From Chryseobacterium rhizoplanae (GTDB taxonomy: Bacteria > Bacteroidota > Bacteroidia > Flavobacteriales > Weeksellaceae), in assembly GCF_900182655.1 (NCBI RefSeq), contig NZ_FXTC01000001.1:62001-126000 (forward strand): 64,000 bases of DNA, written 5' to 3'. The notes beneath the pieces were generated by a model that was given only the letters and a program-made list of their open reading frames with translations, was not told the origin of the DNA and made no database searches. Every line of letters begins with the position of its first letter. Position 1 is the stretch's first letter. Shown one piece after another: positions 1 through 8,271 of the stretch. Position numbers and translations under genes: made by a program.

Positions 1-1
1 T

Positions 2-775
2 AAAAATCCGCTGGCAACAGGTGATTTGATTGGCCTTACATCGGGAGCAACCCTGCTGGCAGCAATTGCGATTGTTTTAGGAGGACATTTCAAAGAATAC
101 CTTCCTGAGGCTGTACAGTTTTCATTGGTAGGAATCGCAGCTTTTGTAGGATCATTCTTATCTATGATGCTGGTATACAGGATTTCAACAAGCGGAGGGA
201 AGACAAATGTAGTGATGATGCTGCTTACCGGCGTTGCAATAACCGCAATAGGTTTTTCAATTACCGGGTTCCTGATCTATATTTCAAAGGATGAACAGCT
301 TAGAGATCTTACCTTTTGGAATCTGGGAAGTTTGGCAGCTGCTACATGGACAAAGAATATCATTCTGGCCGTTGTAATGACGATAGCTTACATCATTTTA
401 TTGCCTAAAGGAAAAGCTTTGAATGCCATGATGTTGGGAGAAAAAGATGCACAGCACCTGGGAATCAATGTGGAAAAACTGAAAAAACAGATCATCATCA
501 CCGTTGCTTTAATGGTGGGAACCTGTGTAGCATTTTCAGGGACAATTGGTTTTGTAGGTCTTATTGTACCTTATATTTTAAGACTTTTATTCAAATCCAA
601 CAATACCTTTATCCTGCCTTTATCAGCCATGTGCGGAAGTATTTTGCTGTTGACGGCAGATACATTCAGCAGAAGTATTGTAGCGCCGTCTGAACTTCCG
701 ATCGGAATTCTGACTGCACTGATGGGAGGACCTATCTTTATTGCTATTTTGGTTAAATTTAAAAAATCACTGTAA
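2..775 (+). CDS. hmuU: FecCD-family heme/iron ABC transporter permease (5' truncated)
   Basis: Inner-membrane permease of an ABC importer for heme or siderophore iron. The reading frame is open from base 2, where the residues KNPLATGDLIGLTSG continue into the segment seen in FecCD/BtuC permeases, so the true start lies before the window. Several hydrophobic helices follow, with the family motif GLIVPYILR near the C-terminus, where the coupling to the ATPase occurs. Its stop codon overlaps the start of the ATPase gene by one base (TAATG), which indicates translational coupling. The substrate is inferred to be heme because hmuV-like and hmuS genes follow. The permease sequence alone would not separate heme from siderophore transport. 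Confidence 0.9.
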   Translation, partial: KNPLATGDLIGLTSGATLLAAIAIVLGGHFKEYLPEAVQFSLVGIAAFVGSFLSMMLVYRISTSGGKTNVVMMLLTGVAITAIGFSITGFLIYISKDEQLRDLTFWNLGSLAAATWTKNIILAVVMTIAYIILLPKGKALNAMMLGEKDAQHLGINVEKLKKQIIITVALMVGTCVAFSGTIGFVGLIVPYILRLLFKSNNTFILPLSAMCGSILLLTADTFSRSIVAPSELPIGILTALMGGPIFIAILVKFKKSL

Positions 776-1548
776 TGATCAAGGCACACCAGATTAATTA
801 TAAACATAAAGAATTCCGTATTCTGGATGGGGTAGATGTCTCTCTGGAATATGGTGAATTTTTAGCCATTGTAGGTCCGAACGGAGCAGGAAAATCAAGC
901 CTTATGAGTGTTTTGGCAGATGAAGTGAAATCCGGAAAACAAAAAGTATTATTTAAAGATAAGCTTATTCAGCATTGGAATGTAAAGGAGCTTTCCAGGC
1001 ATAAAGCAAAATTTTCGCAGCATAACAGTAATGATATCCCGCTTGAAGTAAAAGATGTGGTCATGATGGGAAGGTATCCTTATTTTGATGCCCAGCCCGG
1101 TAAAGAAGATCTGGAAGCCATGAATACTATGATGTATGAAACCGATATTTTTCATCTGAAGGACAGAGATTACAATACCTTGTCCGGAGGAGAAAAGCAA
1201 AGGGTACATCTGTCAAGAGTAATGGCACAATTACAGAACGACATTACCCATAAACTGGTTTTTCTGGACGAACCTTTGAATAATTTGGATATAAAACATC
1301 AGTATAAGGCGTTGGAAATTATCAAAAACTTTACGAATAAAGCCAACAGTGCCATTGTTGTTTTACATGATCTGAACCTTGCTGCACAATTTGCAGACAA
1401 GATTTTATTGATGAAATCAGGAAAAGTTTCCGCCTATGGAACTCCACAGGAAGTTTTTACAGCAGAAAACATCAGCAAAGCCTATAATTTTCCCTGTACC
1501 ATCTGCGGACACCCTATTACGAATAACCCAATGATCATTTTTGGATAA
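775..1548 (+). CDS. hmuV: Heme ABC transporter ATP-binding protein
   Basis: Cytoplasmic ATPase that drives import through the upstream permease. Walker A GPNGAGKSS is at residues 34-42, the ABC signature LSGGEKQRV starts at 136, Walker B and the catalytic Glu are in LVFLDEP (about 161-167), and the H-loop is in VVLHDLNLA near 200. The 257-residue length is normal for HmuV/FecE. The C-terminus carries an unusual short tail with CTICGHP (two Cys and a His), seen directly; its role is unknown. The start overlaps the permease stop by one base. The HmuV assignment rests on the adjacent hmuS. FecE-type siderophore use is the alternative. Confidence 0.9.
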   Translation: MIKAHQINYKHKEFRILDGVDVSLEYGEFLAIVGPNGAGKSSLMSVLADEVKSGKQKVLFKDKLIQHWNVKELSRHKAKFSQHNSNDIPLEVKDVVMMGRYPYFDAQPGKEDLEAMNTMMYETDIFHLKDRDYNTLSGGEKQRVHLSRVMAQLQNDITHKLVFLDEPLNNLDIKHQYKALEIIKNFTNKANSAIVVLHDLNLAAQFADKILLMKSGKVSAYGTPQEVFTAENISKAYNFPCTICGHPITNNPMIIFG

Positions 1549-1550
1549 CC

Positions 1551-2201
1551 ATGGAAAAAGAAGAACTCAAAATCCTCGCACATAATCTTGCCAACCCTCA
1601 GGGAGAAAAAGGCATCGAGATTGGTGAAATGATGAATGCCACTAACATCAGTATGACGTTAGAAAGTATCAAAACACTGGTGATAGATGACAGTCAGCAT
1701 ATCCTAGAAATAGGGCACGGCAATGCCGGACACCTGAAAAGTATCATGAGCCTTGCCAAAAACCTCAGATATACAGGAATCGATATTTCTGAAACCATGC
1801 ACAATGAAGCCAGAAAACTCAATAAAGAATTTGAAAACCAGGCAGACTTTGTTTTGTATGAAGGAAAGAAGCTTCCTTTTCAGGACAGAACTTTTGATAA
1901 AATATTTACAGTCAATACTGTGTACTTCTGGGAAAATCCGGTAGAATTTTTAAATGAGATCTACAGGGTCTTGAAAGATGACGGAACATTCGTTCTTACA
2001 TTCGGGCAAAGAGATTTCATGGAAAAACTGCCGTTTACGGAATATGATTTCACACTCTACAACAACAATGAAATGGAAGAACTGGTTTCCAAAAGCCATT
2101 TTAAAAGAATGAAAACTTCCGAAAAAGAAGAGCAGATAAAAAGTAAAACAGGAAACGAAACAATACAAAGAATTTATACAATTTTAACCATAAAAAAGTA
2201 A
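1551..2201 (+). CDS. Class I SAM-dependent methyltransferase in the heme locus
   Basis: Probable soluble methyltransferase of the UbiE/Methyltransf_11 type. Motif I ILEIGHGNAG at residues 51-60 is the SAM-binding loop. The segment around FDKIFTVNTVYFWENP fits motif II/post-I, and LKDDGTFVLTF resembles motif III. The substrate cannot be read from the sequence. It starts 2 bases after hmuV and ends 4 bases before hmuS, so it is part of the heme operon and may act on heme, a tetrapyrrole product or a siderophore. That link is inferred from position only. Confidence 0.8.
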   Translation: MEKEELKILAHNLANPQGEKGIEIGEMMNATNISMTLESIKTLVIDDSQHILEIGHGNAGHLKSIMSLAKNLRYTGIDISETMHNEARKLNKEFENQADFVLYEGKKLPFQDRTFDKIFTVNTVYFWENPVEFLNEIYRVLKDDGTFVLTFGQRDFMEKLPFTEYDFTLYNNNEMEELVSKSHFKRMKTSEKEEQIKSKTGNETIQRIYTILTIKK

Positions 2202-2205
2202 AGTA

Positions 2206-3234
2206 ATGAGCACATTAGTTAATGATTTAAAGGAAAAATGGGAAGCTCTGAAAGCAGAAAATCCACATATCAGAATAAGAAATGCCGCTGCACAGTTAGA
2301 AGTAAGTGAAGCAAAATTATTGGTAACAAGCATTGGAGAAGGAGTTACTGTCCTGAACCCGGATTTCCCGGAAATTCTTACAGAAGCTGAGAAGTTAGGA
2401 AAAGTAATGGCTCTTACCCGTAATGATGAGTGTGTTCACGAAAGAAAAGGAATCTATCAGAACGGGGATTTCAGCAGCCCGCACGCACAGCTTTTTGTGG
2501 GTGAAGATATTGACCTTAGAATTTTCCTTAATCACTGGAAGTTTGCTTTTGCCGTAGTAGAAGGAGATAAGAAAAGTCTTCAGTTTTTCGGAAAAGATGG
2601 TCTGGCATTGCACAAGATCTATCTGACAAAAGATAGTAACGAAGAAGCTTTCGATGCTATCGTTGAAAAATTCAAAGCAGAAGATCAGAATCAGGCTTTT
2701 GTATTTGAGGCAGTAGCTCCAAAACAGGCTGAAAAAGCAGATGCAGAAATTGATGTAGAAGGTTTCAAAAAAGCATGGACAGAATTGAAAGACACTCATG
2801 ATTTCTTCATGATGACCAGAAAATATGGGGTAAGCAGAACACAGGCATTAAGATTGGCACCGGAAGGATTTGCTAAAAAAATCGATAATGCGAAAGTGGT
2901 CAACATCCTTGAAGATGCTTCTGAAAAGAATACTCCGATCATGGTTTTCGTTGGAAACAGAGGAATTATCCAGATTCACACCGGAAATGTGAAGAAAACA
3001 CTTTGGCACCAGCAGTGGTTCAACGTGATGGACCCCGATTTTAATTTGCACCTTGATGTAACTAAAATTGCTGAAGCGTGGATCGTTAAAAAACCAACGG
3101 AAGACGGAGAAGTAACAGCTATTGAAGTATTCAACAAAGAAGGAGACTTTATCGTTCAGTTCTTTGGAAAAAGGAAGCCTGGAATTCCTGAGCTTCAGGA
3201 GTGGAAGGATCTTGTAGCAGCATTAGAAAAGTAA
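2206..3234 (+). CDS. hmuS: Hemin-degrading factor HmuS/HemS
   Basis: Cytoplasmic heme-binding and heme-degrading protein of the HemS/HmuS/ChuS family, which releases iron from imported heme. Its 342 residues form two tandem copies of the family domain. The first begins around HIRIRNAAAQLEVSEAKLL and the second around FFMMTRKYGVSRTQALRLA near residue 200. The segment NDECVHERKGIY carries the His expected as axial heme ligand in the family. It closes a tightly spaced operon and is followed by an intrinsic terminator. Low iron (Fur) control would be expected, but the promoter lies outside the window. Confidence 0.92.
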   Translation: MSTLVNDLKEKWEALKAENPHIRIRNAAAQLEVSEAKLLVTSIGEGVTVLNPDFPEILTEAEKLGKVMALTRNDECVHERKGIYQNGDFSSPHAQLFVGEDIDLRIFLNHWKFAFAVVEGDKKSLQFFGKDGLALHKIYLTKDSNEEAFDAIVEKFKAEDQNQAFVFEAVAPKQAEKADAEIDVEGFKKAWTELKDTHDFFMMTRKYGVSRTQALRLAPEGFAKKIDNAKVVNILEDASEKNTPIMVFVGNRGIIQIHTGNVKKTLWHQQWFNVMDPDFNLHLDVTKIAEAWIVKKPTEDGEVTAIEVFNKEGDFIVQFFGKRKPGIPELQEWKDLVAALEK

Positions 3235-3253
3235 TAATTAGATAATTTGAATG

Positions 3254-3291
3254 AGACCGTTTTGTTTGTAAACTTCAAAGCGGTCTTTTTA
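3254..3291 (+). terminator. Intrinsic terminator after hmuS
   Basis: Arms AGACCGTTTTG (3254-3264) and CAAAGCGGTCT (3276-3286) form an 11-bp stem with one wobble, followed by a T-run. It marks the end of the heme operon. Confidence 0.85.
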
Positions 3292-3398
3292 TTTCAGGTT
3301 TTGGCGAAAATAATTTGAGATTTAAATAAAAAAGATGTGCTGTTACGGTGCAATAGCTGCCAAAATATTGTGTAATTTGTAGTTAAATATAAAATAAA

Positions 3399-4271
3399 AT
3401 GAAAAATATTTTCATAGCGATATTGCTTGCGGGTTTCTGTTCTTTGAAGGCACAGGAGCTTAAAGCTTATCAGTTTTATGATAAAAAAGGAAAAGAAGTA
3501 AAGACTGAAAAACTGGTGAAAGAATTGGCGGATTATGATGTGGTCTTTTTTGGTGAAAACCATAACAGTTCCATCAATCACTGGCTTCAGCTTAAAATTA
3601 CAGAAGCTTTGTTTGCTAAAAAGAAAGGACAGCTTATTTTAGGAGCTGAAATGTTTGAAAGAGACAATCAGCCTCAGCTGAACCAATATCTGAACGGAAA
3701 ATTTGATGCCAAAATATTCAAAGACTCCGCACGTTTATGGAACAACTATGCAACGGATTACAAACCTTTGGTAGATTTTGCTAAAAATAAAAAACTGAAT
3801 TTTATTGCCACCAATATCCCAAGGAAATATGCCTCTCAAACTGCTAAGGAAGGTCTGGAATCCCTGAACAAATTAAGTGAAAAAGAGAAAACATATATTG
3901 CTCAGTTACCGATAAAAGTTACATTAGATACTCCGGGATATCCTGAAATGAAAGCAATGATGGGAGATCATGCGGAAGGAACCAAAGTGATGAATTTTAT
4001 TTCAGCCCAGGCAACGAAAGATGCTACAATGGCAGAATCTATCCTGAAAAACTTACAGGCCGGAAAAACATTTATCCATTACAACGGAAACTATCACAGC
4101 AAAGAATTTGGCGGAATCTATTGGTATATCAAACAGAAAAATCCCCACCTGAAAATGGCCGTCATTTCTGTTTTTGAATCAGAAGATCCTGAATTGAAAG
4201 TGCCGGCCAAAGACTATATCCCGACAGACTTCAATCTGATTATTCCGGGAGATATGACGAAGACTTTTTAA
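3399..4271 (+). CDS. ChaN-like exported protein (DUF399)
   Basis: Member of the ChaN/DUF399 family. Family members studied elsewhere are iron-regulated envelope proteins, some of which bind heme. An N-terminal signal peptide ending in LKAQ suggests export to the periplasm; there is no lipobox Cys, unlike classical ChaN lipoproteins. Family motifs are visible: VVFFGENHNSSINHWLQ near residues 49-65 and LILGAEMFERDNQPQLNQYL just after, then a conserved IHYNGNYHS segment towards the C-terminus. It sits 127 bases beyond the heme-operon terminator, so it is probably transcribed separately. A role in heme handling is inferred from family and position. Confidence 0.82.
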   Translation: MKNIFIAILLAGFCSLKAQELKAYQFYDKKGKEVKTEKLVKELADYDVVFFGENHNSSINHWLQLKITEALFAKKKGQLILGAEMFERDNQPQLNQYLNGKFDAKIFKDSARLWNNYATDYKPLVDFAKNKKLNFIATNIPRKYASQTAKEGLESLNKLSEKEKTYIAQLPIKVTLDTPGYPEMKAMMGDHAEGTKVMNFISAQATKDATMAESILKNLQAGKTFIHYNGNYHSKEFGGIYWYIKQKNPHLKMAVISVFESEDPELKVPAKDYIPTDFNLIIPGDMTKTF

Positions 4272-4402
4272 TTTTTTTTACAAAAGTGTTATTGGCTACG
4301 CCGAATCTTCGATTTCTGACGAAGGAAGAATGTTACTATTAATTATGAGATTCTTCACTGCATTGCATTCCTTTCAGAATGACAAAAATCAAACTTACAT
4401 TG

Positions 4403-4480
4403 AATTCAATAGGGTCGGGCTTTAGCCCGGCCATTTTATCAAAGCTTCAACGGCTTTAGCCAAAACATAAAAATCAGCGT
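4403..4480. repeat. Dispersed GGCTTTAGCC hairpin repeat, copy A
   Basis: Intergenic element starting AATTCAATAGGGTCGGGC. It contains a palindrome GGGCTTTAGCCC, then CGGCTTTAGCC about 25 bases later. A diverged copy with the same order of blocks lies at 54709-54794. REP-like extragenic palindromes are the nearest known category. Apart from this block, the gap 4272-4534 has no gene that I can support. Confidence 0.7.
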
Positions 4481-4508
4481 TCCATAATCATTTTTATTCT
4501 ACAATATT

Positions 4509-4516
4509 TACCTTTG
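4509..4516 (+). promoter_or_regulatory. -7 element TACCTTTG before the deformylase-like gene
   Basis: Matches the Bacteroidota -7 consensus TAnnTTTG, 18 bases before the ATG at 4535. I see no convincing -33 TTG at the right distance. The motif argues for the ATG at 4535 rather than the upstream TTG at 4514, which lies inside the promoter. Confidence 0.6.
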
Positions 4517-4534
4517 TATCACATTTCAAAAAAC

Positions 4535-5170
4535 ATGAAGAAACTACCCATCCTGCTGATTTTTTTTATCGGGCTGTTGAACGCTCAAAAACTTACTTCC
4601 AATGAGATTTCAATTATTAATCAGGGAGATATAAATACGGCAATGCCAATCTATCAGACTACAGATTCCAATCAGCACAAAACATTGCTGAGCATTTCTT
4701 CAGAAGCAGATCCTCTTGATCCAAATACAGCTGTTTTGGTAAAAAGAATGAAAGAATCTCTTCTTTCTACAGATGGTGGAGTAGGAATTGCAGCGCCTCA
4801 GGTGGGAATTAACAGAAAGATCATCTGGGTACAGCGTTTTGATAAAGAAGGAACTCCTCTGGAATATTTTATCAATCCTGTCATTGTTTGGCATTCCGAT
4901 CTGCAGAATCTTGGTCCTGAAGGAGATTTGTCAATTCCGGACTTCAGGGATCAGTTTTACAGAAGCAAAGTAATTCAACTGGAATATGTGGATTTGAAAG
5001 GACAGAAATATTCAGAAATTGTAGAAGGTTTTACAGCCGTAATTTTCCAGCATGAGATCGACCATCTTTTCGGCATTCTGATTTCCGATAAAAAAGAAAA
5101 AGAGAAAAATGATTCTTATAAAAAAGTAGATGCCTATCAGAAAAGTGATGTAATGAAAGACAGGAGGTAA
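4535..5170 (+). CDS. Exported peptide-deformylase-like protein with altered metal site
   Basis: Peptide deformylase fold, 211 residues from the ATG at 4535. Motif I GVGIAAPQ is at 82-89 and motif III HEIDH at 173-177. Motif II, normally EGCLS with a Cys metal ligand, reads EGDLS at 129-133, so the Cys ligand is replaced by Asp131. The N-terminus (about 18 residues, MKKLPILLIFFIGLLNAQ) looks like a cleavable signal peptide, which a housekeeping deformylase does not have. The protein is therefore probably periplasmic or secreted. It may be inactive as a deformylase or may have another metal-dependent activity. The C-terminal tail is Lys-rich. The fold is clear and the function is not. Confidence 0.8.
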   Translation: MKKLPILLIFFIGLLNAQKLTSNEISIINQGDINTAMPIYQTTDSNQHKTLLSISSEADPLDPNTAVLVKRMKESLLSTDGGVGIAAPQVGINRKIIWVQRFDKEGTPLEYFINPVIVWHSDLQNLGPEGDLSIPDFRDQFYRSKVIQLEYVDLKGQKYSEIVEGFTAVIFQHEIDHLFGILISDKKEKEKNDSYKKVDAYQKSDVMKDRR

Positions 5171-5265
5171 TGATGAGTTATAAATGATGAATGATGACAC
5201 GCTGGTACTAAAATATCTTCAATCATCTGTGCTCATCTGCGAAATCTGTGGTTAAAAATAACATA

Positions 5266-5297
5266 AAAGGAGCTGTTTCCATGGAAACAGCTCCTTT
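5266..5297. terminator. Perfect-palindrome bidirectional terminator
   Basis: A 32-base perfect palindrome centred on CCATGG with arms AAAGGAGCTGTTTCC. It lies between two convergent genes, the deformylase-like gene and ohr, and can serve both strands. Confidence 0.8.
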
Positions 5298-5325
5298 CGT
5301 TATAACTATGCTTAAAAAAATTGGA

Positions 5326-5751
5326 TTAATCGTTGTTGGTTACTGATAGTTTCACCTCCATATTATTTCTGGTTGCATTAGAATAAGGGCAGATTTGGTG
5401 TGCCTTTTCTGTCAGGGCCTGTGCTTCCTCAATAGAAACTCCGGGGATGTTGACATCAAGTTCTGCTGCCAAACCGAAACCTCCGTTCTCAAGTTGGCCA
5501 ATGCTCACTTGTGCAGTAACAGTTGTTTCTCCGGTTTTCACTTTAGACAGACTGATTACTCTGTTCAGAGCACTGTCGAAACATGCAGAATATCCGGCTG
5601 CAAAAAGCATTTCAGGGTTGGCAAAATCATCATTGGCTCCTCCTAATGCTTTCGGCATTCTTACATCAAGATCCAATACTCCGTTTTCACTTTTTACATG
5701 TCCGTTTCTGCCTCCTTGAGCAGTTACTTTGGTGGTATATAATGTTTTCAT
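5326..5751 (-). CDS. ohr: Organic hydroperoxide resistance protein Ohr
   Basis: Thiol peroxidase that reduces organic and lipid hydroperoxides in the cytoplasm. The two family active-site cysteines are present, C57 in GYSACFDSAL and C121 in HQICPYSNATRNN, and the conserved basic N-terminal segment GGRNGHVKS is intact. The 141-residue length is typical. Its start overlaps the end of ohrR by 4 bases, so the two are translationally coupled, as expected of a regulator-effector pair. Confidence 0.95.
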   Translation of the reverse strand: MKTLYTTKVTAQGGRNGHVKSENGVLDLDVRMPKALGGANDDFANPEMLFAAGYSACFDSALNRVISLSKVKTGETTVTAQVSIGQLENGGFGLAAELDVNIPGVSIEEAQALTEKAHQICPYSNATRNNMEVKLSVTNND

Positions 5752-6185
5752 TTATTTTCTATTTTATTTAATATTTTTAGAACTGTGTCTTTAAGGTGCA
5801 GCAGTTCTTCCGGCTGTATACCCAGTCTTTCCTGAATTTTTCCCGGAATTTCACATGCTTTTTTCTGAAGCTGTTGTCCGGCTTCGTCTAAAAATACTTC
5901 AACCACTCTTTCGTCTTCTTTTTTCCTTTTTCTGATGATAAATCCTTTGGCCTCCAGTCTTTTAAGAAGGGGTGTTAAAGTACCGCTGTCCAGGAACAGC
6001 TTTTCTCCGATGTGGGTTACGGTAAGTCCGTCACCTTCCCATAATACCATCATAACAAGGTACTGCGGATACGTTATGTCCAGCTCATCGAGGAAAGGAC
6101 GGTAAAGTCCTGTGATCTCTTTGGCTATAACATATAACGGGAAGCAAATCTGGTTTTCTAGTTTGGGAGTTTTCGGATTTTCCAT
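5748..6185 (-). CDS. ohrR: OhrR, MarR-family peroxide-sensing repressor
   Basis: Winged-helix repressor that senses organic peroxides by oxidation of a single N-terminal Cys. C14 (ENQICFPLY) corresponds to the reactive Cys of OhrR, and Tyr28 and Tyr39 match the pair that hydrogen-bonds to it in characterised family members. The recognition helix lies around [15 protein letters not shown], with the basic wing [15 protein letters not shown] after it. It lies between a nitroreductase gene (31-base gap) and ohr (4-base overlap). A matching operator is present in front of the nitroreductase gene, so the whole three-gene unit is probably autoregulated. Confidence 0.93.
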   Translation of the reverse strand: MENPKTPKLENQICFPLYVIAKEITGLYRPFLDELDITYPQYLVMMVLWEGDGLTVTHIGEKLFLDSGTLTPLLKRLEAKGFIIRKRKKEDERVVEVFLDEAGQQLQKKACEIPGKIQERLGIQPEELLHLKDTVLKILNKIENK

Positions 6186-6216
6186 AAGTTTTGGTACGAA
6201 AGATTTGATGAAGGTA

Positions 6217-6849
6217 TTACTTTTTTATGATAAATTCATCCATTGGAATTCTGACTTTTTTCATAGAAGACAGCCAGTCATTGGCTTCGTCACGGTATCC
6301 AAGGTATAAAAGGCTTACACTTTTTAATCCTAATTCTTTTAATCCCAATACTTCATCTACCACTTCATTACTGAATCCTTCTGCCGGAGTACTGTCGATT
6401 TTAAGTTCTGCAGCCTGAGCCAGGGCAATTCCTAACGCAATATAAGTCTGGCGGGCCGTGTGTGCAAAATGCTCTTCAGGAGTCTGTGCACCATAGATTT
6501 CTTTAATTTTATCGGTATAGCTTCCGAAACGTCCTCTTGGAAGGTCTCTTACATCCGTATGATAATCGTAAACTTTGTCAATTTTTTCATTAGAATAACT
6601 GTCCCATGCTGCAAAGACCAAAACGTGAGAAGAATCTCTCATTACTTCAGGGTTTAAAGCACCTGCTACCATTTTTTCTTTCAGTTCCTGATTTTCTACC
6701 ACGATGATTCTGAATGGTTGTAATCCGGATGAAGTAGGAGCCAGCCTTGCTGATTCTAAAATAGTATTAAGGTCTTCCTGTGAAATTTTTTTGTTCGGGT
6801 CATAAGCTTTTACAGCATGTCTCCAGTTTAGGTTTTCTATTAATGACAT
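6217..6849 (-). CDS. NAD(P)H-dependent nitroreductase-family oxidoreductase
   Basis: FMN-dependent nitroreductase fold, 210 residues (NfsB/YdgI-like). The N-terminal RHAVKAYDP segment and LAPTSSGLQPF are typical FMN-binding parts, and the C-terminal region carries the usual glycine-containing loop around LGLKSVSLLYLGY. The likely role is two-electron reduction of quinones or nitro compounds. It is the first gene of the operon with ohrR and ohr, preceded by the OhrR-type operator, so a role in organic-peroxide or electrophile stress is inferred. The physiological substrate is unknown. Confidence 0.9.
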   Translation of the reverse strand: MSLIENLNWRHAVKAYDPNKKISQEDLNTILESARLAPTSSGLQPFRIIVVENQELKEKMVAGALNPEVMRDSSHVLVFAAWDSYSNEKIDKVYDYHTDVRDLPRGRFGSYTDKIKEIYGAQTPEEHFAHTARQTYIALGIALAQAAELKIDSTPAEGFSNEVVDEVLGLKELGLKSVSLLYLGYRDEANDWLSSMKKVRIPMDEFIIKK

Positions 6850-6928
6850 TTTTTTTCTTTTGTTTTAAATTAAACTACTTGGTGGTTGTTGAACTTCCTG
6901 TTTTTTTAATTGAAGTAAAACAACAGCA

Positions 6929-6958
6929 CAAATGTATAAACAATTTAATTGTGTGCAA
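6929..6958 (-). promoter_or_regulatory. Promoter of the nitroreductase-ohrR-ohr operon
   Basis: Reading the minus strand, TTG (6958-6956), a 19-base spacer, then TACATTTG (6936-6929) fit the Flavobacterium -33/-7 consensus. The 5' leader would be about 70 bases. Confidence 0.75.
6940..6952. promoter_or_regulatory. OhrR-type operator between -33 and -7
   Basis: The plus strand reads ACAATTTAATTGT, a 6-bp inverted repeat (ACAATT/AATTGT) around one base. This is the core of the operator known for OhrR proteins of other bacteria. It fills the spacer of the promoter, so bound repressor would block RNA polymerase. A partial second copy, CAATTTAATTTTG, follows at 6956-6968. Confidence 0.75.
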
Positions 6959-7108
6959 TTTAATTTTGAAAGATTTTATTGATGACGATTATTGATGAAT
7001 TAAAATAAATAGTAATACAGTTTGCTTTTAACTCATTTTTCACATGATTCGGATTTTTTCAAAGCCTTTGTATTCCAATCTTTGCAGGAGAATTTTAAAC
7101 TAAAAACA

Positions 7109-7861
7109 ATGCAGAGATTTAAAAACAAAACGGCTTTAATTACCGGCGGAACAAATGGAATGGGGCTGGCTACCGCCCAGAAATTCATTGAAGAAGGAGG
7201 AGCAGTCATTATTACAGGAAGAAGTGAAGATACTGTGAATATAGCCCTGGAAAAACTGGGAGAAAAGGCTTTTGGAATTGTATCCGATGCCGGAAATATA
7301 AAAGACCTGTTGAACCTTCAGCAGGAAGTCAGAAAATATACAGAACAGATTGATCTGGTCTTTGCGAATGCTGGATACGGAAGATTTGCTCCCGTAGAAT
7401 TTGTGGATGAAAATCAGTTTGACGAACTTTTTAATCTTCTGGTAAAAGGTCCTTTTTTTACAGTACAGCAGCTGTTGCCGTTGATGAATAGCGGAAGCTC
7501 CGTTATTTTTAATACTTCAGTAGCTACCGATATTGCGATGCATAATTTTTCCGTGTATTCTGCTGCTAAATCTGCTGTGCAGTCTTTCATTAAAACCTTT
7601 GCGGTAGAGCTTACAGAACGCGGGATTCGTGTCAACGGGGTGAGTCCCGGACATATTAAGACCAATATTTTTAATAATACAGGCTTAACCGGAGAACAGA
7701 TTGAAAGTGCGATTGAAGATATTATTCCTACCATACCATTTAAAAGACAGGGGGAACCGTCAGAAATAGCCAATGTAGTTCTGTTTCTTGCTTCAGAAGA
7801 AGCTTCCTATATCCATGCGGCTGAAGTAAAAGTAGATGCCGGGATTTCTGTGATCAGATAA
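7109..7861 (+). CDS. Short-chain dehydrogenase/reductase
   Basis: Classical SDR of 250 residues starting at the ATG at 7109; the longer frame from 7022 adds residues upstream of the normal SDR N-terminus. The cofactor motif TGGTNGMG is at 12-19, NAG at 87-89, catalytic Ser137 in NTSVAT, and Tyr150-x3-Lys154 in YSAAK. The C-terminal VDAGISV is the usual ending. The substrate is unknown. It diverges from the nitroreductase operon across a 259-base gap that also contains the OhrR operator, so shared peroxide control is possible but not shown. Confidence 0.88.
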   Translation: MQRFKNKTALITGGTNGMGLATAQKFIEEGGAVIITGRSEDTVNIALEKLGEKAFGIVSDAGNIKDLLNLQQEVRKYTEQIDLVFANAGYGRFAPVEFVDENQFDELFNLLVKGPFFTVQQLLPLMNSGSSVIFNTSVATDIAMHNFSVYSAAKSAVQSFIKTFAVELTERGIRVNGVSPGHIKTNIFNNTGLTGEQIESAIEDIIPTIPFKRQGEPSEIANVVLFLASEEASYIHAAEVKVDAGISVIR

Positions 7862-7890
7862 TGGCAGACTATTTCAAAGCAATTAAAAGG

Positions 7891-8202
7891 TTATTTGACC
7901 TCTTTAATTTCTTTGATGATATTGGTTTTATTTTCAATACCAATATCATAGGTTTTACTTTTCTTAAGGCTCTGGGTTGCTTTTTCCATCAGAGTTTTGT
8001 ACTCCGGTGATTTTTTTGAAATATAAAAAACCTGGGCACTGATTCCAATGGCAACACGTACTACTTCATTGGGTTTATCCGGATCTTCGGTGATATCTGA
8101 AATAGTAGCATTATTATACCAGGTTAAGTTCTGTGAACTGGAATTACCGGAACAGGATGTAATCATAATAAAAAATAATAGTAAATAGGACCAGGCTTTC
8201 AT
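7891..8202 (-). CDS. Small lipoprotein resembling the protein-glutaminase propeptide
   Basis: A 103-residue protein with a lipoprotein signal (MITSC, acylated Cys17). Residues about 47-100 resemble the propeptide of the neighbouring protein-glutaminase: ISAQVFYI aligns with VTAQPYYI, and the downstream spacing (TLMEKATQSLKK against SMIRQAVENETP, then NKTNIIKEI against ANTSEIAKV) matches by eye. It lacks the catalytic domain. Because the propeptide inhibits and folds the enzyme, this could be an anchored inhibitor or chaperone; that is inference. It lies 69 bases downstream of the enzyme, beyond a terminator. Confidence 0.75.
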   Translation of the reverse strand: MKAWSYLLLFFIMITSCSGNSSSQNLTWYNNATISDITEDPDKPNEVVRVAIGISAQVFYISKKSPEYKTLMEKATQSLKKSKTYDIGIENKTNIIKEIKEVK

Positions 8203-8221
8203 AGCAAAAAGTATTAAGTAA

Positions 8222-8261
8222 AAAGCTCCTGCAATGTATCAAAATAAATGCAGGAGCTCTA
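8222..8261 (-). terminator. Terminator after protein-glutaminase
   Basis: Minus-strand hairpin with arms AGCTCCTGCA and TGCAGGAGCT, followed by TTTTTA. It separates the enzyme gene from the small lipoprotein gene, so the latter needs read-through or its own promoter. Confidence 0.8.
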
Positions 8262-8271
8262 TATAAATGAG

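Noticed and set aside
2395..2799. 134-residue minus-strand ORF
   Set aside because: Antisense shadow of hmuS; no motifs, and hmuS is certain.
7022..7108. 29-residue extension of the SDR
   Set aside because: Starts at TTG in AT-rich DNA; the SDR family N-terminus begins at 7109.
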